Position numbers and translations under genes: made by a program. Positions 57,720 through 64,000 of a stretch of DNA of 64,000 nucleotides are shown here, one piece after another. The notes beneath the pieces are model-generated. The model made no database searches. It was not told where the DNA came from and saw only the letters and a list, made by a program, of their open reading frames with translations. The stretch comes from Lumbricus terrestris (taxonomy: Eukaryota; Annelida; Clitellata; Crassiclitellata; Lumbricidae), in the NCBI GenBank assembly GCA_949752735.1, contig OX457050.1:40401553-40465552 (forward strand), in the 5' to 3' direction. Position 1 is the first letter of the stretch; the number at the start of each line of letters is the position of its first letter.

Positions 57720-58695
57720 TCGCGGGTCAAAACTCCACAAGCTCGTAAGTTCTGTATTTAGCCAACATGTGCAAAACTGTGCTTAAATGAGATGTTTTAT
57801 TCAAGCTCATATTTATTAAATATACTTAAAAGCCTTTTTGATTCAGTGATGAGGTATAATTATTCTAAATGCCTAGGCTACTACTTTAAATAGACTATAA
57901 GTGCTTTGCACTTGTTATTATATACCGTGATATAATTTACCATTATATGATTATAATAATGGTATTAAAAGAGTAGGATTTATTGTTAATATTTGTACAA
58001 ATACTATTTTTTATAAATTTGAAAAATTATAATGGCCATTGTTCCAGTTTACATTATTGTATTACATAGACCGGGTTGGACCATTATAATCTACCATAAT
58101 ATTATTGATTATTATATAATTATTATGATATTACTTACTATAATAATAGTCTAATAGATGACTTCATCATGAAATGGAAAATAATTTACTGTTAATACTT
58201 GTAAAAATAAAAAATTACCATTAAATGTCTTGTCTCCACTATCCAGTGTAATCTTTCAAATTTCAAACTGTCAGATTTCAAAATGTTTTGTTCCTTGAAA
58301 CACTTAGTAAAACAACATCATTATTACATATGCTTCCCAATTTTGGTAGTTTGGCAATTCTTGCTTACTTTGTATACCATGTTTAACCATTTCTACTAAT
58401 TGTGTTGTCTTGAACAACAAGGGTAAGCTTATTCCAGTACAACAAAGTAAGCTTACATGTACATAATAATTATTATACTCCAGTCTGCTGCTGTTAATCA
58501 TTGTAATAGTCCATTAGCAACAGAACAGAATTGCCTAACTTGATACACAAAGAAATTATTATTGCAATTATAATTACATTTTGATATTGATATATTAAAC
58601 CGTTCTTTTTATCAGCACTGAAATAATAGAGTGATTTTGTCAGAATAACATCCTACATGCTATGATTACAATGTGGAAGCCCAACAAGAATTTGC
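57720..58695. other. No gene recognised
   Basis: AT-rich with many short ATTATAATA-like words and no recognisable gene or repeat boundary. Confidence 0.5.
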
Positions 58696-58706
58696 TATTA
58701 TTTTAA

Positions 58707-59592
58707 GGGTATCCGGACTTTACCCCCCGGCCCATTACCCCCCTGCCATTACCCCCTGCCATTACCCCCCGGAGACAATTACCCCCCCCGTCATTACCCC
58801 CTGCCATTACCCCCCGCCATTACCTCCATAGATGAAAGACAAATCATATAAACGGAGTTTATATTCTAAATATCAATCCAACTTCCATTTAAATTACTAT
58901 TATTTTTAAGCCAGAATATTTTCTTCAATCTAGCTTCCATTTAAGCAAGAATATTTTATTCAATCCAGCTTCCATTTAAGCAAGAATATTTTATTCAATC
59001 CAGCTTTCATTTAAGCAAGACTGTTTCCATTCATCCAGGTTCCATTTAAGCAAGAATATTTTCTTCACTCCAGCTTCCATTTATGCAAGAATATTTTCTT
59101 CAATCCAGCTTCCAGTTAAGCAAGACTATTTTCTTCAATCCAGCTTCCATTTAAGCAAGAATATTTATTCAATCCAGCTTCCATTTAAGCAAGACTATTT
59201 CTTCAATCCAGCTTTCATTTAAGCAAGACTGTTTCCATTCATCCAGGTTCCATTTAAGCAAGAATATTTTCTTCACTCCAGCTTCCATTTATGCAAGAAT
59301 ATTTTCTTCAATCCAGCTTCCAGTTAAGCCAGACTATTTCTTCAATCCAGCTTCCATTTAAGCAAGAATATTTCAGCCATGGTACAAACTGCGTGAATAA
59401 GGTGCGAATTTACTGGTTTTAATTGTTAATAGGCGCTAAGTGCATACATAATTAGCACTGCAACTAGCGGGTGATAGCGGGGGGGGGGTAATGGCAGGGG
59501 GTAATGGCCGGGGGGTAATTGTCTCCGGGGGGTAATGGCAGGGGGTAATGGCAGGGGGGTAATGGGCCGGGGAGTAAAGTCCTAGACCCATT
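58707..59592. mobile_element. Core-word element G (CCATTACCCCC termini)
   Basis: GGGTATCCGGACTTTACC at the left matches GGGTCTAGGACTTTACTCC at the right (inverted). Terminal words are CCATTACCCCCTG and GGAGACAATTACCCCC in several copies. The interior has about 14 units CCAGCTTCCATTTAAGCAAG plus AATATTTTCTTCAAT. I found no matching TSD. Confidence 0.75.
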
Positions 59593-59599
59593 GCATGCT

Positions 59600-61200
59600 G
59601 CATGCACTAAGTCTGCAATAATTATTTTTGCCTTTGGGTTAATGACTGTTATTATCTATGCCTATGGGATCATTCAAGTGGTGGTCAATGGCTTGTGATT
59701 ATATCAACCTGGAAAAGATATGACTGAAAAAAATTTAATATCCAGGATTTCATGTATAAGAAGTAACCTGCTTATAACCATTGCACTAAAAAAACAGTCA
59801 GTTTGTGTAAATTTCCAGTTCAATTGGATGTCACATAATAGGCCTACCGTGTGGAATGTGGATCGTTGTGAGTGTTTACAGGATGAACTATCTTGTCTTT
59901 TGGTCCGCTTTTGTCTTCTCTTCAGTTCTCAAGAAAGCCCAATCATCAGCTATACTGACCGTCATTTGTAACCCACACTCATACCTCTCCCCCAACTGCT
60001 GCATGCAGTCAGCCCCTTGTAATACATCTTTCTACTGTGTTCTTTCAGAACTTCCCGCTCATTGTCCTTTTCCGGTTACTTGCCCTAGAGGTCGCCGGTG
60101 TTGGAGGCTGACTAGAGGCAAATCCACTCCATGTCCCGGTCAGATGGGGTGGGGTGTTTGTAGGCCTAGTGCTTATAAGGCTCAGAGGGAGAATCATGCC
60201 TCAGATGCCTGGCTGCTTCATGTTATAACTGGGTAATGGTCGGCTTGCACTACATGTGTGGCTGACAAGACCCACACATCTGGTGACCTTATACTGACCT
60301 GGGACTTTATCTAGGGGGAACAAGCTGTACGTCTTTCGAGTATCAGCCTGAGCTCATTCCCTGTGCAGACAATATCACAATATACACATAAGTTGATACA
60401 TGTATCTGTGGCTATGAACTGTGCACTGTGTGTGCACAGCTCGAATCTGCCCGCACATACAAAATCACAGAGGTCGTCGTGAAGACACAAGCCTTTTTGA
60501 ACAACGTGTGGCGTTGCAAAGCAATGCAAAATATGTCATGTGTAAGAACAATCGGTCAAATTCAGGGGGCAAATTCCCCCCCTTTGCTCCCCCTCCCCCC
60601 CCCAATGACGTCCCTGCGCAACCCGAATGCGGATAAGTGAGTCCCGATGCTGTAATCACGCGTAATTTTTATAAGCAGGCCTGTACTCTCAGAAACTGTC
60701 ATCTCTGACCGTGTCGGAGTATGAATAAACCTCCAAGTAGTTTTTTAAAGGATACTTGGTGATAATTATATCAATGCCTGAATGAACGATTCTGTATTGC
60801 TAGTATAATATCTGGTATCCTTTATCTTTTGCGATTCGTGCTTCAAAATAATTGGCCTTCTTCAATATCGTTCTACTGATCTACGTTGTATATTCCTCTT
60901 TGGATTTTTTTCATCAGTTTTTTTAAAATTATTGTTCATTTTGATGGTGCGGCGCAGGTTGAAATGAAAGGCTGCGTAAACCTTTTGGAAGATGGCGGAA
61001 AGGATAATATCAATTGTTTGTCCAACTTACCTACTTGATATGTGTCGGGTAGGCCTTCTCGGACTAGTCAAACCCTACGCTGGCCTGATAAGTGGGGTGC
61101 TCTCGGTCTCGTTTGATCGTTCCTCTCGTGTAGAATGGTGGTCTCCCAATATTCCTCCATCTCGGTGTTCTTCAAAAGCACCATCTCTATTGCTTTGATG
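59600..61200. other. No gene recognised
   Basis: No coding motif or element border recognised. One C-rich stretch (60570-60602) and low-value open frames only. Confidence 0.45.
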
Positions 61201-61517
61201 AGTTACATCATCCGTCCTTCAGATTCTTCTCCAATCCTTCTACTAATCACACACCATCACCTTCCTCAGACTTCTCTATCCATCACACCTCTGTGTTTTC
61301 ATTCGAAACTGAAGACACTCCTTTTCCATAACTCCTAACCTGTCTCATCTGATCCTCCACCCTCCAATTCCCGGCTCAGACGACACCCGCGCCTTAGTAA
61401 CAGTTCCGCCCCCTGATCCTACTCGACCCGGACCACCACGGACTACTCTTACGGACAACCCTTTTGACTCAACGCAGCTCTGGCGAATAAGCTGGTGCCC
61501 AGCGCTTGGCTTTCGAG

Positions 61518-62894
61518 TAGGGTTGCCAGGCGTCCGGTAATGAACCGGACAGTCCGGTATTTACGCAAACTGTCCGGTCAGAAATTTCAGGCATTACCGG
61601 ACATGGCGGTGTCCGGTAAATTATTATTACTAGCAACAAGTTCTGGAGTGTATTTTCTTGGCGCGATGAAAAGATATCTGCTTACGAATTTCCAACGTAT
61701 AATTGATTGATTGTGAAACAGAACCAAGTACACATCAACCATCGTCGAAATGACAGCGTCGTTAAATAAAATTTATCATAACATAACCAGATATATTATG
61801 CACGGATCGTAGCCTATACCTTGTGCATAAAACAAGAAGATTGATACACAGTTCAAATTGTAGTTGAACCAAATCTCCATATGTCTTTCTCTGTCTGTTT
61901 GTTCGTCTGTCGGTCTGTCTCTCTCAGCACACTCGATCCACTCCATCTCTGTCCGTCTATCTTCCTCCTATCCCTTAAACAGGGACGCTTATACTTTGTC
62001 TGTACTTATCTGCCTCTCTATAATCTCTCTCTGTCCCTGTCTGTCCGTGTCAATCTGCCTCTAGCTCTCTGGCCTTTGTAGCCTGTCTCATAAACCCCAT
62101 ACTGTGTAGGGCTGTAGGCCTACTGAGTACGGATAATATTTTTCTCGAGTCGCCCTAATGATACATTTTGCCATGCAAGTTTGGGTCAGCTGGGGTTATC
62201 TATAAATGGAACTGATCACAGCGATAAAACCGTTAAATGGGGTTTTTAATATTGTTTAATATCCGAATTCAGTCATTCACCCCGGCGCCAAAATTTCAAA
62301 TTATATAGTCAGTAGATCAGCCTATGCATACATTGCATAGTTTTATCCGCCCTATAGGTCTTAGCCTATATTTGGCTCAGTTTCCAAACGCACGTCTAGA
62401 TTTAAAAATTAAGCCAGTTTATCTAGGCGTCCGTGGTTTGGCTCACAAGTTGCTACTTTCAAACAGTACTGTCCCCGGCGCCGCTACTGCCTTATATATA
62501 CAGTTGCTTGTATGTGCACTTGTTATAGCGCCCATTCAAGTTAACTACTCAGAGGCGTTCTCGACTACAGCGCGGACACTGCATCGAATTTCACGCCGAG
62601 GCGCTGAGCAACTGCGAGTGAAGGACTTGCCCAAGGTCCCTAAGTGGCGACATGAGGTCGATTCGAACCTGCAACCCTTCGGTTGCAAGGCAACGACCAT
62701 ACCCACTACACCACCGTGCCCCATATATATATATATATGTACATGTATATATGCATAAATATTATTGTATACATATATGTATACATACACACGCATATAT
62801 ATATACATGTATTATAATTATAATGTATGTATGCCCGTAACGCGATAGCCATTGTCCGGTAATTTTCTCAAGGCCACCAGTCCTGGCAACCCTA
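61518..62894. mobile_element. hAT-like element, TSD CTTTCGAG
   Basis: TAGGGTTGCCAGG at the left and CCTGGCAACCCTA at the right, flanked by CTTTCGAG at 61510-61517 and 62895-62902. Near the left end GTCCGGTAATGAACCGGAC forms a local palindrome, and GACTGTCCGG-type words repeat; the right end has TTGTCCGGTAATTTTC. The interior holds a CT-rich stretch (61875-62070) and the third SINE copy. It has no transposase. Confidence 0.85.
62507..62722 (-). mobile_element. tRNA-derived SINE, copy 3
   Basis: Minus-strand copy with intact head: GTGGTGTAGTGGGTATGG (A-box region), then GGTTCGAATCGACC (B-box), CTTGGGCAAGTCCTTCACTC and the CTATAACAAGTGCACATAC tail. It lies inside the hAT-like element at 61518-62894 and is followed by an AT repeat. 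Confidence 0.85.
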
Positions 62895-63179
62895 CTTTCG
62901 AGTAGCGCTTAGAAAATGTATTTTGGATATTAATATTACGATTACGATGATATTCACCAGATGGCACAACCATACTTTTAAAGCCAGTTTCCATTACAAC
63001 CAAGCACTCGTCTGGGTTATTGTTACTGACGTCTCGGTAGGAAGTAAACAGTATGGCTGTCACAGATACACGCAGAATAGAGCGGCCTCAACTCCGGCGA
63101 TCGATAGCCCAATGTTTCCGCGCGAAACATTGGGGGTCCCGCTTCAGTCAGTGATGTTGTGTGAAGTAAGTAAGTAACT

Positions 63180-63605
63180 AAGTGATGAAGGTATTTCTAG
63201 ATCTGAAATAGAAGTCGGATTGATGAAAAAACGCTTAGGTAATGGAAGCTGGATGATGGTATTTTTATATCTGAAATAGAAGCTGGGTTGACGAAAATAA
63301 CGGGCGAGGAATAGAAGCTGGGTTAATAAAAATATTCTAGCTTAAATTGGAGATGGATTGATGAGAAATAATCATAATTGAAACAGAAGTTGGATTCATA
63401 AAACAGCTGATGCAATTGAAAAAGCTGGACTTTTATGGAAGTTGGATGAATGTTCTCAATAGATGAAATAGAAGCTGGGTGATGGTTCTCTATAGGTGAA
63501 ATGGAAGCTGGATGATGGTTCTCTATAGGTGAAATGGAAGCTGGATGAAGGTTAGAGAAATTGAAGCTGGATGAAGGTTAGAGAAATAGAAGCTGGATGA
63601 ATGTT
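63180..63605. mobile_element. Core-word element H (partial)
   Basis: Inverted core units (GAAGCTGGATGATGG, GAAGCTGGATGAAGG, GAAGTTGGATGAATG) alternate with TATAGGTGAAATG and TAGAGAAAT words. Terminal words are not evident; an AAGT microsatellite borders the left side. Probably a decayed or end-less copy. Confidence 0.6.
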
Positions 63606-63835
63606 ACTTACGTGTAAACTTATTTACGCCTGCTGTCTTATTGCACACTTGTCGCACACAACTTCCGGAAAGGTTTGTTATGACCAAATATTACAATTTT
63701 TCGATCGATTTCCTTCTTTTTAAGAAACTCTAAATATAATAATACATCAGTTAGGCAATAGCACGTTGGTAGACATATTTTAAGGCGCTTTTTGTGCCAT
63801 TATAAGTGTGAATAAGTGTGAAGGGTCGCAAAGGT

Positions 63836-64000
63836 TCGTCAGCCACTCATTCACGTGAGTAGAGCAGGGAGGAGACCTAACCGACGACTCCAATTGGAGC
63901 GTAGACTCGGAACCGACCTGGGCTGGCGAACCAAAGTCCACCGTGCCCACCTTCTCGTGGGGCGACCTGTTAGTAACCCCTTCGTATGGAGGGGTGAACG
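63836..64000 (+). repeat. Dispersed repeat, copy 2 (cut by the window end)
   Basis: Matches 48975-49140 closely (GTTCGTCAGCCACTCATTCA, GGCGTAGACTCGG-like and CACCTTCTCGTGGGGCGAC). It continues beyond the window. Confidence 0.75.

Larger units (their letters stand above)
61205..62950 (+). mobile_element. L2-like LINE 3' end, 5'-truncated and split
   Basis: Matches 54700-55105 of the CR1/L2-like LINE: ACTAATCACACACCATCACC, CTCTATCCATCACACCTC, GACCCGGACCACCACGGACT and GCCCAGCGCTTGGCTTTCGAG. It is interrupted at 61518-62894 by the hAT-like element, then continues as TAGCGCTT to an ATTACGATTACG tail at 62938-62949. Its C-terminal coding part is missing. Confidence 0.8.

Overview
The window is nuclear DNA of an animal, probably a marine invertebrate. 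It holds one spliced host gene, a DEG/ENaC (ASIC-like) sodium channel subunit, on the + strand from 17468 to 51076, and almost everything else is mobile or repetitive DNA. The RNA-free, intron-rich layout, tRNA-derived SINEs, a Polinton, a Helitron-like element, several 8-bp-TSD (hAT-like) elements, CR1/L2-like LINEs and the octamer TAGGCCTA (17 exact copies by eye) fit a marine deuterostome or lophotrochozoan. An echinoderm is my guess, not something the sequence proves.

Region by region. 1-6400: elements with terminal repeats built from short tandem words (GGGGGTAAT, GGACAAAACCCCCC, CCGCGCACGATCATTA) around a shared core word CCAGCTTC(C/T)ATTT, plus a G-rich satellite and a transposase relic. 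7942-9930: a CACTA-like element with a frameshifted transposase gene, followed by two more core-word elements. 12.0-17.2 kb: a LINE relic, long GA, GGT/GAT and CAC microsatellites, a SINE, and a core-word element.

17468-51076: the channel gene. I place exons at 17468-18071, 38241-38398, 39480-39564, 48141-48239, 48590-48719 and 50625-51076, with splice phases that agree wherever neighbours were found. One exon between 39564 and 48141 was not located. Intron 1 (20 kb) has filled with LINEs joined to AAT repeats, a short Helitron-like element (21465-32640) and, inside that, a complete 10.5-kb Polinton (21742-32209). The Polinton has near-identical TIRs starting AGTAGTGTGG and a perfect 6-bp TSD (TATATG). 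Its only recognisable genes are a spliced family B DNA polymerase (+) and a PC4-like gene (-). I see no integrase, capsid, ATPase or protease. Intron 3/4 has nested elements: a SINE, a MITE inside that SINE, three hAT-like elements and a transposase relic.

51.4-64.0 kb: a CR1/L2-like LINE just downstream of the channel gene, three more core-word elements (55737, 58707, 63180), a second L2 3' end split by an hAT-like element with its own SINE, and a dispersed repeat cut by the window edge.

The two things I would follow first are the stripped-down polymerase/PC4 Polinton with its triplicated 99-nt exons, and the core-word family, whose members keep one internal minisatellite but carry different terminal words and, in three cases, exact 8-bp TSDs.
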